Position numbers and translations under genes: made by a program
In this document: one piece after another, positions 1 to 8,357 of the stretch
Position numbering within the stretch: the first letter of the stretch is position 1
Layout of the letters: each line of letters begins with the position of its first letter
Assembly: GCA_020724775.1 (NCBI GenBank)
Contig: DYGG01000009.1
Coordinates: 17,881 to 72,238 of the forward strand
Direction of reading: 5' to 3'
From: Ignavibacterium sp.
GTDB taxonomy: Bacteria > Zixibacteria > MSB-5A5 > GN15 > PGXB01
DNA: 54,358 nt
Notes under the pieces: model-generated
Databases searched by the model: none
The model's input: only the letters and a program-made list of their open reading frames with translations
What the model was told of the DNA's origin: nothing

Positions 1-907
1 TCAGAATGACGCTGAAGTTGATACTGAAGTCACTGAAGGTATGGTATCGAATGAAAGGCTCAAACTCTTTTATGCCGCCTTCCACCGCCTGCTCCGCTTC
101 TTTGGCAACTTCTATCGTAACCTTTTCCACCTTCACCAGGTCACTGTTGTATGCCACCCCCATTTGCACGATGACCGACATCTCCGTTTCCGGCAGGTGA
201 TAATTGTTCGTGATTGTGGTCGCCAATTTGGAATTGGGGATTATGATGAAATTGTTCGCAAGTTGTCTGATTGTGGTGCTGCGCCAGGTTATGTCGGTGA
301 TATACCCCTCCTGGTTGTTCTCCAATTTTACATAATCTCCGACTTTCAGTTTCCCCGCCAGCAGAATATTCAACCCCGCGAAAAGATTGGAGAGGGTATC
401 CTGAAGCGCCAGCGCTACCGCCAGACCGCCTACACCGAGGGCGGTCAAAAGCGGCGTTATCGAAATATTCAGAGTCTGCAGGATAATCATCAACCCGATC
501 GACATCACCACAATTTTGGCGAGAATCGAAAATATCGACGTTGCAAATATTTCTCCTTTGACCTCGGAGGAATATATCCCTATGAAACCGCTGATCATTG
601 AGGATACCGCAAAAGTGACTGACAGTATCACCAGCACCAGAAGAACTTTCTGAGCAATGGCGTGGTACTCCGGCGAGAGATGCAGCAAAGGCAGGGCGGC
701 GTAGAGTCCGATTATCACCGCCCAGATTATTATCTTACCGCGGAGTCCCTCAACGATAACATTGTCCCCTTTCCAATGGGTTTTCTCCACCATTTTCCGC
801 AGACGGGTATTGATGAAGGTCTGGACAATCAATCCGATAAGCACGGCGACGCCGAATGTAATTGCCGGCGCTATGAATTTTTCGAGTCCTTTAAGTTCTG
901 GATTCAT
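1..907 (-). CDS. MscS-family mechanosensitive ion channel (C-terminus beyond window)
   Basis: Reading the minus strand from the ATG at 907 gives 302 residues open to the window edge, so the C-terminus is missing. It begins MNPELKGLEKFIAP and has a first membrane helix at about residues 12-30, further helices near 55-75 and 85-110, and one near 130-150. The Gly/Ala-rich pore helix (GVGGLAVALALQDTLSNL, about residues 160-180) and the following beta domain (VGDYVKLENNQEGYI) are hallmarks of the MscS family. Such channels sit in the inner membrane and release solutes on osmotic downshock. It is divergent from the small membrane protein at 1074, with 166 bp between them. The family call is firm; ion selectivity cannot be read. 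Confidence 0.93.
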   Translation of the reverse strand, partial: MNPELKGLEKFIAPAITFGVAVLIGLIVQTFINTRLRKMVEKTHWKGDNVIVEGLRGKIIIWAVIIGLYAALPLLHLSPEYHAIAQKVLLVLVILSVTFAVSSMISGFIGIYSSEVKGEIFATSIFSILAKIVVMSIGLMIILQTLNISITPLLTALGVGGLAVALALQDTLSNLFAGLNILLAGKLKVGDYVKLENNQEGYITDITWRSTTIRQLANNFIIIPNSKLATTITNNYHLPETEMSVIVQMGVAYNSDLVKVEKVTIEVAKEAEQAVEGGIKEFEPFIRYHTFSDFSINFSVIL

Positions 908-1073
908 GTTTTCTCCAAATAAAATAAGCGTGGAAAAACCTTGCCCGCAAAATAAGCGGTTATCTCGATATGTCAAGCGGTAACGGTTTTCCCTGAATCA
1001 ACGCGCGCTTGCTTCGGCCGTAGTCAGAAAAAATCGATTTGGCATCGGTTTGAGAATTTGATATTATTAGACC

Positions 1074-1262
1074 ATGATGCCACATTTGTCACTATCTTTT
1101 CTCGGCTGGCTCTTCTTGGGCTTCTTCGTGCTTCTTATCCTGTTAATAGCCGGCTGGGTTATTTTCGAGATGCTGGACCTGTTCGGCTATATCAAGAAAA
1201 GTTTTGATTATGACCTGAAACGTCGTCGGAAAAAGGAGAGCGACAACGATTCCGAATCATAA
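1074..1262 (+). CDS. small single-pass membrane protein, unknown function
   Basis: An ORF of 62 residues starting at one of two adjacent ATGs (MM). Residues 7-33 form one strongly hydrophobic helix, followed by an amphipathic stretch and a charged tail (KRRRKKESDNDSES) that the positive-inside rule places in the cytoplasm. I see no clear ribosome site. It lies 69 bp upstream of the beta-CASP gene on the same strand, but nothing ties the functions together. The composition (helix plus basic tail) is unlike a chance ORF, yet the gene remains hypothetical and no family is recognised. Confidence 0.5.
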   Translation: MMPHLSLSFLGWLFLGFFVLLILLIAGWVIFEMLDLFGYIKKSFDYDLKRRRKKESDNDSES

Positions 1263-1331
1263 TCTGCCGGATAATCGGTTGCATCAGCCTGCACTCTTCA
1301 TTACCTTCAGGGAAAAACAGCAAGGTACGCA

Positions 1332-2720
1332 TTGATTACAGTTGCTTTCCTCGGCGCCGCCGGCACTGTGACCGGCTCCAAGTATCTGGTGACTGTAAAC
1401 GAGCAGAGAGTTCTGGTCGACTGTGGCATGTTCCAAGGCGCCAAAGCGCTCCGTCAGCGAAACTGGGAGCCGCTGCCGTTTACTCCCGGCGAAATCGACG
1501 CTGTCATTCTGACCCACTGCCATATCGACCATGTGGGATATCTGCCGCGAATGGTCAAAGCCGGATTCGAGGGACCGGTTTATTGTACGCCACCGACGGT
1601 CGAACTGAGTAGTATCGCTCTCCTTGACACGGCTCATCTGCAGATGGAAGATGCCGAGTACCGCAATAAGAAAAAACTGTCCAGCCATCCGGTGGCGTTG
1701 CCGCTGTTCACCGATGTTGATGCCGAGGCCGCTATCCGGCTACTCCGGTCGGTTGAATATGATAATTGGTTCGAGGTTGCGCCGGGGATTCGTTTCCGTT
1801 TCCATGACGCCGGCCATCTCCTCGGAGCCGCGGGTGTCGAGTTGATCCTCAACGACGGCACTAAAGAACGAACTATCTATTTCTCAGGCGATGTCGGGCG
1901 ATACGGCAATCCCCTGACCACCAATCCCTCCCAGCCACCCGAAACCGATTACCTCGTTTGTGAATCGACGTACGGCGGTAAAATGCACCCACCTGAAGAC
2001 CCCGCTTTTGAAATCATGAATCTTGTTAAAGAGACCTTCGAGCGGAAGACGGTGCTTCTGATTCCGGCATTTGCTGTTGGTCGAACCCAGCAGTTGATCT
2101 ATCTGATAAACGACCTGGCGCGCAATAACCTGGTTCCGACGATTGAGATTCATGTCGATTCCCCGATGGCTATAGAGGCGACCGATATTTATTCCAAGTA
2201 CAAGTCGTACCATGTCATCCCCTCCCGGAATCTGGAAGGGGCGAATAACATGCTCAAGGGTCCCAATGTCTTTTTTCATAAAGATAAGAATTCATCGCAG
2301 ACTCTCAACCGTCTCCGCGGACCGGCGGTGATAATCTCGGCGAGCGGGATGCTTGCCGGCGGAAGAATTCTGCATCATCTGCTCAACCGCCTTATCGACC
2401 CTAACGTCATCGTGGCGCTGGTAGGTTTTATGGCGGAGGGGACGCTGGGACGAAAACTTCTGGATGGAGAGAAAGAGATTTATATCCATAAGACTCTGGT
2501 GCCGGTCCGCTCGAAGATGGTGACAATTCAAAGTCTCTCCGGGCATGCCGATTATTATGAAATTCTGCACTGGCTTGAAGGGTATAAAATGAAACCGCGG
2601 AAAGTATTTGTAACGCACGGCGAAATTACCCAGTCGGAAGGAATGGCGAAGCATTTGAAGGAAGAAAAAGGGTGGGACTGCGTGATACCGTCACTGGATA
2701 ATGTTTTCAGTCTGGAATAG
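1332..2720 (+). CDS. MBL-fold metallo-hydrolase with beta-CASP/RNA-specificity domains
   Basis: 462 residues from a TTG start preceded by AAGGT. The metallo-beta-lactamase signature THCHIDH is at residues 61-67, with later metal-binding elements GH (near 160), SGDVG and ESTYG in the first 220 residues. The middle part matches the beta-CASP insertion, and the C-terminal SGHADYYE and VTHGE motifs complete the RNA-specificity metallo-hydrolase fold. Relatives include the archaeal and bacterial CPSF-like/YsgA-type ribonucleases; no KH domain is present, and length is typical for the bacterial single-chain form. The likely role is metal-dependent cleavage of RNA in the cytoplasm, though substrates are unknown. 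No operon partner is evident. Confidence 0.9.
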   Translation: MITVAFLGAAGTVTGSKYLVTVNEQRVLVDCGMFQGAKALRQRNWEPLPFTPGEIDAVILTHCHIDHVGYLPRMVKAGFEGPVYCTPPTVELSSIALLDTAHLQMEDAEYRNKKKLSSHPVALPLFTDVDAEAAIRLLRSVEYDNWFEVAPGIRFRFHDAGHLLGAAGVELILNDGTKERTIYFSGDVGRYGNPLTTNPSQPPETDYLVCESTYGGKMHPPEDPAFEIMNLVKETFERKTVLLIPAFAVGRTQQLIYLINDLARNNLVPTIEIHVDSPMAIEATDIYSKYKSYHVIPSRNLEGANNMLKGPNVFFHKDKNSSQTLNRLRGPAVIISASGMLAGGRILHHLLNRLIDPNVIVALVGFMAEGTLGRKLLDGEKEIYIHKTLVPVRSKMVTIQSLSGHADYYEILHWLEGYKMKPRKVFVTHGEITQSEGMAKHLKEEKGWDCVIPSLDNVFSLE

Positions 2721-2741
2721 GTTTGAGTAGGGCAGGATCCC

Positions 2742-2777
2742 TGTGACCCTGCCAGTTCAAGAACGGCAGTGTGACCC
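2742..2777. repeat. short inverted repeat flanked by TGTGACCC direct repeats
   Basis: TGTGACCC occurs at 2742-2749 and again at 2770-2777. Between them CTGCC (2749-2753) pairs with GGCAG near 2765-2769. A second short inverted pair, GGCAGG/CCTGCC, starts at 2731. The arrangement resembles a worn miniature element, but it is small enough to be chance. It lies in the gap upstream of the haem protein gene. Confidence 0.3.
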
Positions 2778-2836
2778 CGAATTTTCCGATGAAAGCGGGA
2801 ACGAGTTGGGATTGGACAAACTTTGCTGGAGGTACT

Positions 2837-3493
2837 ATGAAGAAGACTTTATTCGCGGCAATTATAATTTTCGGAATTTCTTTTCCGCTTGCGGGGGACG
2901 ATATCTCCCAACCCTCACTGAGGGGTTCTTCGTCTCCTGCAATTACAGCGGAGGCGAAGCAAACAAAGATAGCGGAAGCGTCATCGCGTTTCATTCAGCG
3001 CTTCCAATCGGCTCTAAAAGGGGAACTGATGGCTGGAATGAAAGCGGGCGGGCCTGTCGGAGCGCTTGATATCTGCAAAATTAAAGCCCCCAAAATCGCC
3101 GCCGCCCATACCCACTCCGGATGGAGTATCAAACGAGTCAGCGACCGCAATCGCAATCCCCAGAACATCCCCGACTCAGTGGAAGCCGATATTCTCAACC
3201 GATTCGTAGAAGGAAAAGCGACTCCGGCCGCTTTTGGTCACTGGGTCAAGCCGGACAGTTTGTATCACTATTATGCCCCTATTGTTACCGGCAAACTCTG
3301 CCTCAACTGTCATGGTGATGCCGCTTCTCTGGCATCGGGCGTGCCGGAAAAATTGAAAGAACTTTATCCTGATGACCGGGCGGTCGGTTATAAGGAAGGG
3401 GATATCCGGGGGCTGTTTGTGGTTACGGTCAGATGGCCCGAAGGGGAAGAATTGATGCGGCAACTTCTGGCTGACTCGACTCTTGCCGAATAG
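2837..3493 (+). CDS. periplasmic DUF3365 (Tll0287-like) c-type haem protein
   Basis: I place the start at the ATG at 2837 because a strong GGAGGT lies at 2828-2833 and the product then opens with a signal peptide (MKKTLFAAIIIFGISFPLAG). The mature part has the DUF3365 pattern: a helical segment with DICKIKAP, an alpha/beta core with SDRNRNPQN, and one haem site, CLNCH, in the second half (about residue 155). Members are periplasmic haem sensors or electron carriers, often the sensory module of two-component proteins; here the domain stands alone in 218 residues. A small HMA protein follows after 71 bp, so the two may be cotranscribed. The electron partner is unknown. Confidence 0.86.
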   Translation: MKKTLFAAIIIFGISFPLAGDDISQPSLRGSSSPAITAEAKQTKIAEASSRFIQRFQSALKGELMAGMKAGGPVGALDICKIKAPKIAAAHTHSGWSIKRVSDRNRNPQNIPDSVEADILNRFVEGKATPAAFGHWVKPDSLYHYYAPIVTGKLCLNCHGDAASLASGVPEKLKELYPDDRAVGYKEGDIRGLFVVTVRWPEGEELMRQLLADSTLAE

Positions 3494-3564
3494 CGCGGGA
3501 TTGAGAAACTCTTCGCGGATGGGACGGTTGCGGCCGTAAATTTTTGAGAACGATTGGAGAAGAA

Positions 3565-3783
3565 ATGTCTGAAAATAAACGAATGGTTCTACAAATCACC
3601 GGCATGCACTGCAGCGGGTGCGCTATGACTGTAACCCGGGCGCTGAAGAAAGTGAATGGGGTGTTAAACGTCGAGGTGCATCTCCCCTCGAACACGGCGG
3701 TGGTGGAGGCGGGTGAGGGGGTGTCGTTAGACGCCCTGACCGCGGCCGTCGAGAAGGTGGGGTACAAGGCGGAGGGGGCTTGA
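3565..3783 (+). CDS. heavy-metal-associated (HMA) domain protein
   Basis: 72 residues from the ATG at 3565, which has GGAG about 8 bases upstream; an in-frame ATG at 3544 has no comparable site. The protein is a single ferredoxin-like HMA fold with the metal-binding GMHCSGC near residues 13-19 and the usual ending VEKVGYKA. Such proteins carry Cu(I) or other soft metals in the cytoplasm as CopZ-like chaperones, or are detached N-terminal domains of P-type ATPases. No ATPase is seen nearby, so metal and client are unknown. It follows the DUF3365 haem protein on the same strand. Confidence 0.88.
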   Translation: MSENKRMVLQITGMHCSGCAMTVTRALKKVNGVLNVEVHLPSNTAVVEAGEGVSLDALTAAVEKVGYKAEGA

Positions 3784-3864
3784 GTGTTTATCACCATTAT
3801 GCGCCGCCGTGCGCCGCTTCGATATTCCGTCAGAGGGCCTCATAAGGCCGGGGGGGGCTGAGCC

Positions 3865-4067
3865 TCAGGAATCGCTCGGGTGGCTTTGCGACATCGCGCC
3901 AATGGCGGCTCCCAACGCCATCCCACCACCGACCCCTATCGCCAGCCAGACCGCCAGATTTCTTGTCATTATACCGACCACTATCCCTGAGGCGCTCCCA
4001 GGGCAAATCCTATGGTAACGCCGCATGCCATTCTGTGGCTCATGACTTCGTCAGGTCGCTTCGTCAT
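3865..4067 (-). pseudogene. glycine-zipper small membrane protein, frameshifted
   Basis: On the minus strand AAGGAG precedes an ATG at 4067 that opens MTKRPDEVMSHRMACG and continues with VTIGFALGAP, then hits a TAG. Restoring one base in the stretch around 3993 rejoins the frame to GIVVGIMTRNLAVWLAIG, followed by GGGMALGAAIGAMS, and a TGA at 3865-3867. The joined product (about 67 residues) has the repeated Gly/Ala-x3-Gly pattern of small glycine-zipper membrane proteins. A single-base deletion, real or a consensus error, explains the split. Function is unknown. Ribosome site and coding pattern on both sides of the break support a real gene. Confidence 0.6.
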
Positions 4068-4161
4068 AAGATAACTCCTTGCCATCAACCCGCGGATATG
4101 CCTTACATCGCGTAACGGTGCATACAGTAATGCCGCCGCTGTCTGAGCGAATTTGACTTCA

Positions 4162-4179
4162 TCTATCTCTTAAGATAGA
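4162..4179. terminator. AT-rich hairpin downstream of the DUF6125-like gene
   Basis: TCTATCT (4162-4168) pairs perfectly with AGATAGA (4173-4179) around a four-base loop. It lies 55 bases past the stop of the minus-strand gene at 4234. No T-run follows on either strand, so terminator function is only possible. The rest of 4068-4233 holds nothing I can identify apart from the upstream region of the glycine-zipper gene. Confidence 0.25.
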
Positions 4180-4233
4180 ACACGGGAGCGCCTGATATAG
4201 GTTCCATCGTTGCCATTAAACACCACAGAGGTA

Positions 4234-4743
4234 TCAAATCGAAAAGCGCCAGCCGCAGTAAAAGTCCCGTTCGGTTTCGTCGGGAGGACAGCCGAGGCAT
4301 TCCGTTTTGATACGGGGGTCGATGGCGCGTGCGAATTCGGTGTATTCCACGATGCCGACCGATTTACAGGGAAACAGCGGCAGGTTCTTTCGCCTACGGG
4401 CCGATTGGACACGGCAATCGACCATTTTGAAGACGAAGTAGTTTTGAGTTTCTTCGGTGATAGTCTGCTCGTTGAGGAAAGCGTACAGGCGGAAACTGAG
4501 CGCATTCTTGAGGGCGTCAAGTCCGCCGTTCTGAGGGATTTTATGCCGCTCCATGATTCTTTTGGCTTCGATACGGGTGAATTCCGCCCAGGCTTCGGTA
4601 TCGAGTTTGATGGCGGTTTTCATGTCGCATTCTTTTTCAACCGCCTGAAACCAGAGGCCATCATGGGCAAGCCAGTTTTTGGCAAAATCGACCAGCATCC
4701 CTTCGAGGGTTTCGCGGTCAACAGATTTCAAATGGGGGTTCAT
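4234..4743 (-). CDS. DUF6125-like cytosolic protein with C-terminal cysteine cluster
   Basis: 169 residues from the ATG at 4743, with GAGGAG just upstream. No signal peptide or membrane helix is visible. The opening (LEGMLVDFAKNWLAHDGLWF) and the length fit what I recall of DUF6125 / L-2-amino-thiazoline-4-carboxylate hydrolase-like proteins, a poorly characterised group; this is recognition from memory, not a search. The C-terminal third has spaced cysteines (FPCKS, TECLGCP, FYCGW) that could bind a metal. The gene is divergent from the FtsB-like gene and shows no functional link with its neighbours. No function is assigned. Confidence 0.65.
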   Translation of the reverse strand: MNPHLKSVDRETLEGMLVDFAKNWLAHDGLWFQAVEKECDMKTAIKLDTEAWAEFTRIEAKRIMERHKIPQNGGLDALKNALSFRLYAFLNEQTITEETQNYFVFKMVDCRVQSARRRKNLPLFPCKSVGIVEYTEFARAIDPRIKTECLGCPPDETERDFYCGWRFSI

Positions 4744-4881
4744 AGGCTCCTCGCCGCTTTCAATTCAATTTGGTCTGCCGGTTCTCGGTATCGCTCCGAG
4801 TCAAGGATGAGAACCGCGCAAAAAATCATCAGTATGTTGCGAGGGAATTTAGCAAAAAATCTTGTTGCATAAAAGAGGCAA

Positions 4882-5256
4882 TTGGATAAATTCTTCTCTA
4901 TGCGGAAAAAGAGCAGGTCAACCGAATATGGCGGTATCGAAATGGCGCCCTTGAGCCGTTTGTCGAACAATGAGAGACGGATGCGGCGGCTTATGTTTCG
5001 TCTGCTGCTGATAGTTTCCGTCCTCTTTATAGTCTATGCCGTTTTCGACAGCAACAGCGGCTTTATCCAGATTTACAAACTTAAGAAAGCGCAGAACGAA
5101 CTGATTGCGACCAATCACCGGTTGCTGGTCAAACTGATGAATGCCGAAATCACCAAGAGAAGACTTCAAGACGATATCGGGTATCTGGAATATATCGCCC
5201 GCAGCAAGTACAACATGTCGCTTCCCGGCGAAGTAATCTATCGCATAACTGAATAG
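4882..5256 (+). CDS. FtsB/DivIC-like septum formation initiator protein
   Basis: 124 residues with the layout of the FtsB/DivIC family: a basic cytoplasmic N-terminus, one membrane helix (about residues 37-54), then a heptad-rich coiled coil (KLKKAQNELIATNHRLLVKL) and the conserved ending IEYIARSKY-like (YLEYIARSKYNMSLPGEV). The family bridges early and late division proteins in the periplasm. The start is uncertain: the TTG at 4882 follows GAGG at 4875-4878, while ATGs at 4900 and 4942 are also in frame. It is six bases from recO and probably cotranscribed with it. Confidence 0.8.
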   Translation: MDKFFSMRKKSRSTEYGGIEMAPLSRLSNNERRMRRLMFRLLLIVSVLFIVYAVFDSNSGFIQIYKLKKAQNELIATNHRLLVKLMNAEITKRRLQDDIGYLEYIARSKYNMSLPGEVIYRITE

Positions 5257-5261
5257 AGCCG

Positions 5262-6071
5262 ATGCCCCAGGTTCGCTCCGAAGGGATCATCCTCAAAATC
5301 GTCAACTGGAAAGAGAACTCGCGGATTGTCACCTTTTTTACCGACAACGCCGGCAAACAGTCGATTATCGACCGGGGCGGGCGCTCCCTCAAGAGCAAAC
5401 GGGGGCGGCTGCAAAGTTTCAGTCTTCTGGATATCGGATATTTCAAGTCGGAAAAATCGGGGACCGGATATCTGTCCGATGTTGAGCCGCTGGAGCAGTT
5501 CTCTTTTGAAAAAGAGGGGACTTTGGGACGTCTGGCCTTTGCCTCGGCGGCTCTGGAGATATTGAATGATTTGCTGGCGGAGGATGAGCCGCATCCGGAG
5601 TTGTACGACTTAACGGTTCAGTTCCTGCGGCTGGCGGATAGAGCGCCGAAGGGGGGATTATACGGTCTTTTTATCGCCTATTTTCTTAAGACTCTCTCCT
5701 ATCTGGGGTATCGTCCGAATTTCGCCGGATGCGTTGCCTGCGGCAAAGGAAAAGAGGCGGTGTCGCTGAATAACGGCGTTACCGGTGAGCCTTTTTTTCT
5801 CTTTTCGCCGGAGCGGGGCGGGATAGTCTGCCTGTCTTGCCAAATGATGGGAGAGTATTATATTAGGCTTCAATTTGAGCATCAGGAGATGATTTACGGT
5901 CTGCAGACGGCGTCGCTGGCGGAAGCGGCGGCGGTGAAAGTACGGATGGATGACGGCGATGAGATTCTGGAGTTGTTGACGTCATTTTTCAAGTATCAGA
6001 CCGAAGCGAAGGAGTTGAAGTCGCTGAAGTTTTTGGAGAAGTTGAAGAGAGTAGGTCGAAATCCTTCTTAG
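5262..6071 (+). CDS. recO: DNA repair protein RecO
   Basis: 269 residues with the RecO layout: an N-terminal OB-fold (SEGIILKIVNWKENSRIVTF, about residues 6-80) followed by a helical domain with a zinc site formed by C157/C160 (GCVACG) and C190/C193 (VCLSCQ). RecO anneals single strands and loads RecA with RecR in RecFOR recombination repair. Length is normal (about 240-270). The ATG lies five bases after the FtsB-like stop. Unusually, the last codons and the TAG stop fall inside the first unit of the palindrome run described at 6055-6372, so the C-terminus GRNPS may have been set by insertion of that element. Confidence 0.92.
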   Translation: MPQVRSEGIILKIVNWKENSRIVTFFTDNAGKQSIIDRGGRSLKSKRGRLQSFSLLDIGYFKSEKSGTGYLSDVEPLEQFSFEKEGTLGRLAFASAALEILNDLLAEDEPHPELYDLTVQFLRLADRAPKGGLYGLFIAYFLKTLSYLGYRPNFAGCVACGKGKEAVSLNNGVTGEPFFLFSPERGGIVCLSCQMMGEYYIRLQFEHQEMIYGLQTASLAEAAAVKVRMDDGDEILELLTSFFKYQTEAKELKSLKFLEKLKRVGRNPS

Positions 6072-6372
6072 GTTTCGACATCCCTTCCGTCAGGAGTCGC
6101 CGGAGGCGGAATGGCGGCGTTAATGAGTGTCAGGAAGGGGTTCCTGACACCGCATAAATGTCAGGATCGCAGGGATTCTGACTTACAGGAGTAAAGCGAG
6201 ATAGAGCGTCAGGTCTCGCCCGCCTGCGGCGGACCAGGACCTGACGAAACGTGACAGATAGTCATTTCCTTGCGGAAATGACGGTGTCGAAACCGCGAGG
6301 GTTTCGACCTACGAAGAGACTATGTCGAAACCCCCTACATCCCGCGGAACGGTACGAAGGGGGAATTTCGAC
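6055..6372. repeat. run of seven palindromic units between recO and glyQS
   Basis: The 339-bp gap (plus the recO 3' end) is built of consecutive inverted repeats: 6055-6079 (GTCGAAATCC/GGTTTCGAC), 6127-6150 (GTGTCAGGAA-GGGG-TTCCTGACAC, perfect), 6160-6182 (GTCAGGATC/GATTCTGAC, one wobble), 6207-6246 (CGTCAGGTC/GACCTGACG), 6261-6282 (GTCATTTCC/GGAAATGAC, perfect), 6286-6308 (GTCGAAACC/GGTTTCGAC, perfect) and 6324-6372 (GTCGAAACCCCC/GGGGGAATTTCGAC). The units fall into a TCAGG class and a GTCGAAA class; the last two also share TTTCGACCTRCGAAGA on their right side. No ORF, promoter or tRNA is evident. I interpret it as a cluster of repetitive extragenic palindromes. Confidence 0.7.
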
Positions 6373-6410
6373 CTGCGAAGAATGTAATTGATTATTGTAT
6401 AGGATACTGA

Positions 6411-7730
6411 ATGGCGAAGAAAAATCCTAATGACGACAAGATGGAGCGGCTGGTTTCACTGTGCAAACGGCGCGGGTTCATATACCCATCATCCGAAATC
6501 TACGGTGGATTGAACTCCTGCTGGGATTACGGACCGCTCGGGGCGGAACTGAAACGGAATATCAAGACCTTCTGGTGGGAGGCGATGACCGCCCGCCGGG
6601 ATGATATCGAAGGGCTCGATGCCGCGATACTGATGCATCCGCAGGTCTGGGTGACCTCGGGACATGTGGCGGAATTTCATGACCCGCTGGTCGATTGCAG
6701 AAGTTGCAAAGCCCGTTTTCGCGCCGATGATGTCGCGGGGAAAAAGAATTGTCCCAATTGCGGGAATGCGACATTAACCGAGGCGCGTCAGTTCAATCTG
6801 ATGTTCAAAACCTTTATGGGACCGGTGGAAGATAATTCAGCGGTGGTCTATCTCAGACCGGAAACAGCGCAGGGGATATATGTCAATTTTCTTAATGTGA
6901 AGAATTCATCGCGGCAGAAGATACCATTTGGGATAGCCCAGATAGGGAAAGCATTCCGCAACGAAATCACGCCGGGGAATTTCATTTTCCGGACGCGCGA
7001 ATTCGAGCAGATGGAGATGTAGTTTTTCATACACCCGTCGGAAGATGAAAAGTGGTTCGAGTACTGGCGGCAGGAGCGCTGGAACTGGTATCTGGAGTTG
7101 GGGATAAAGAAGGAGAAGATTCGCTGGCATGAGCATGGGCCCGGGGAACTGGCCCATTATGCCAAGAAAGCGTACGATATCGAGTATGAGTTTCCTTTCG
7201 GCTGGAAAGAGTTAGAGGGGATTCATAATCGGACCGATTTTGACCTGTCGCGTCATCAGCAGGCGACCGGAAAAGATTTGACCTATTTCGACCAGCGGTT
7301 CACCGAGAAATTCATTCCCTATATAATCGAAACCTCGGCCGGATGCGACCGGACTCTTCTGACGGTGCTTATAGATGCCTACGACGAGGACCCCTCAAGA
7401 GGAGAGAAATCCTCCGTGCTTCGCTTCTCCCCCAAAATCGCGCCGATAAAGGCGGCGGTCTTCCCTCTTGTCAATAAGGACGGGATGCCGGAGATTGCCG
7501 AAAAGATTTTCCATGACCTCAAGAAGAAATTCAAGGTTTTCTATGATGATTCCGGGTCGGTGGGACGTCGGTACGCCCGGATGGATGAAGCCGGGTGTCC
7601 TTTCTGCATTACGGTTGACGGGCAGACGAAGGAGGATGAGACGGTGACGATTCGTGACCGGGACACGATGGTGCAGGAGCGTCACAAGATAGCGGAGTTG
7701 GAGGGGTATTTGGAAATGAAAATTGACTAA
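6411..7730 (+). pseudogene. glyQS: glycyl-tRNA synthetase (dimeric type) interrupted by an in-frame TAG
   Basis: Codons 1-203 and 205-439 are one continuous reading frame of a class II alpha2 glycyl-tRNA synthetase, broken only by TAG at 7020-7022. The N-terminal half has the family motifs ([24 protein letters not shown]), a four-cysteine zinc-like insert (CRSC...CPNC, about residues 102-123), YLRPETAQG and motif 2 (FRNEI...REFEQMEM). The next residue in the family is normally Glu, so a GAG-to-TAG change explains the break exactly. The second half carries HQQATGKDL, the class II motif 3 region and the C-terminal anticodon-binding domain (PIKAAVFPLVNKDG). It should charge tRNA-Gly. Since the gene is normally essential, consensus error or a second copy elsewhere must be considered. 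Confidence 0.9.
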
Positions 7731-7785
7731 GTCGTACGCAGATGGTGACGGTCAAGACCTTTATGTAATCTTGGAGCGAATCCAA

Positions 7786-8343
7786 ATGAACGGAAGAAGA
7801 GATGAATCACGATTGCGAAAGAAACTGCTGATTCAATTAGAACACCAATTCAAAGGTGTGAAAGTTGTTGAGAATGCTAACCTCATATACAAAGTAATTG
7901 TGCAGGAACAGAGCAAAGGTAGTCTCAGATTCGATCCAAACACCCCGAACGACCCTGGCAGAGGTCACTATGCATTTCAGACCGACCTGGCGCTGGTGAA
8001 TAGCAGGAGCGGCATCCCTTTAGTAGTCATTGAACTGAAATCGCAACACTTGTCCACTCACGACGTCCTAACTTATTCAACCAAAGCGACGAGACATAAG
8101 GAAATCTATCCGTACATTCGATATGGGTTAGTGGTTGGGGGGATGGACGAAATCAGCAAAAAGTTCTTTACACATAATATGGGATTTGACTTTGCATTCG
8201 CATTGAAGAATCATAGCGATATTAACGTAAAGAAATTGGAGAAAATCCTAAAACTCCAGTTGAGGACTGCTCGAAAACTGTTGGGAATATTCACTCTTAG
8301 GAAAAAGACCACCGAATTCAATCAAATTGCCAGATTCAAATAA
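7786..8343 (+). CDS. orphan PD-(D/E)XK-type nuclease-like protein
   Basis: 185 residues from the ATG at 7786, chosen because GGAG lies about 9 bases upstream; the frame is open back to a TTG at 7723 inside the glyQS end. The central part reads FQTDLALVNSRSG then PLVVIELKSQ: Asp, a spacer, then Glu-x-Lys, which is the core of PD-(D/E)XK nucleases such as the N-terminal domain of type I restriction HsdR. The DNA is visibly richer in A and T than its neighbours (many aaa/att codons), and no methylase, specificity subunit or toxin partner is present. This suggests lateral gain or a remnant of a restriction gene. Function is unproven. Confidence 0.6.
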   Translation: MNGRRDESRLRKKLLIQLEHQFKGVKVVENANLIYKVIVQEQSKGSLRFDPNTPNDPGRGHYAFQTDLALVNSRSGIPLVVIELKSQHLSTHDVLTYSTKATRHKEIYPYIRYGLVVGGMDEISKKFFTHNMGFDFAFALKNHSDINVKKLEKILKLQLRTARKLLGIFTLRKKTTEFNQIARFK

Positions 8344-8357
8344 AACGAAGAACACAA

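Noticed and set aside
6055-6372. CRISPR array
   Set aside because: The repeats are palindromic units of different sequence and length without regular spacers or cas genes.
7020-7022. Recoding of TAG (pyrrolysine or amber reassigned)
   Set aside because: TAG ends several intact genes in this window and no pyl genes are seen; a single-base change is simpler.
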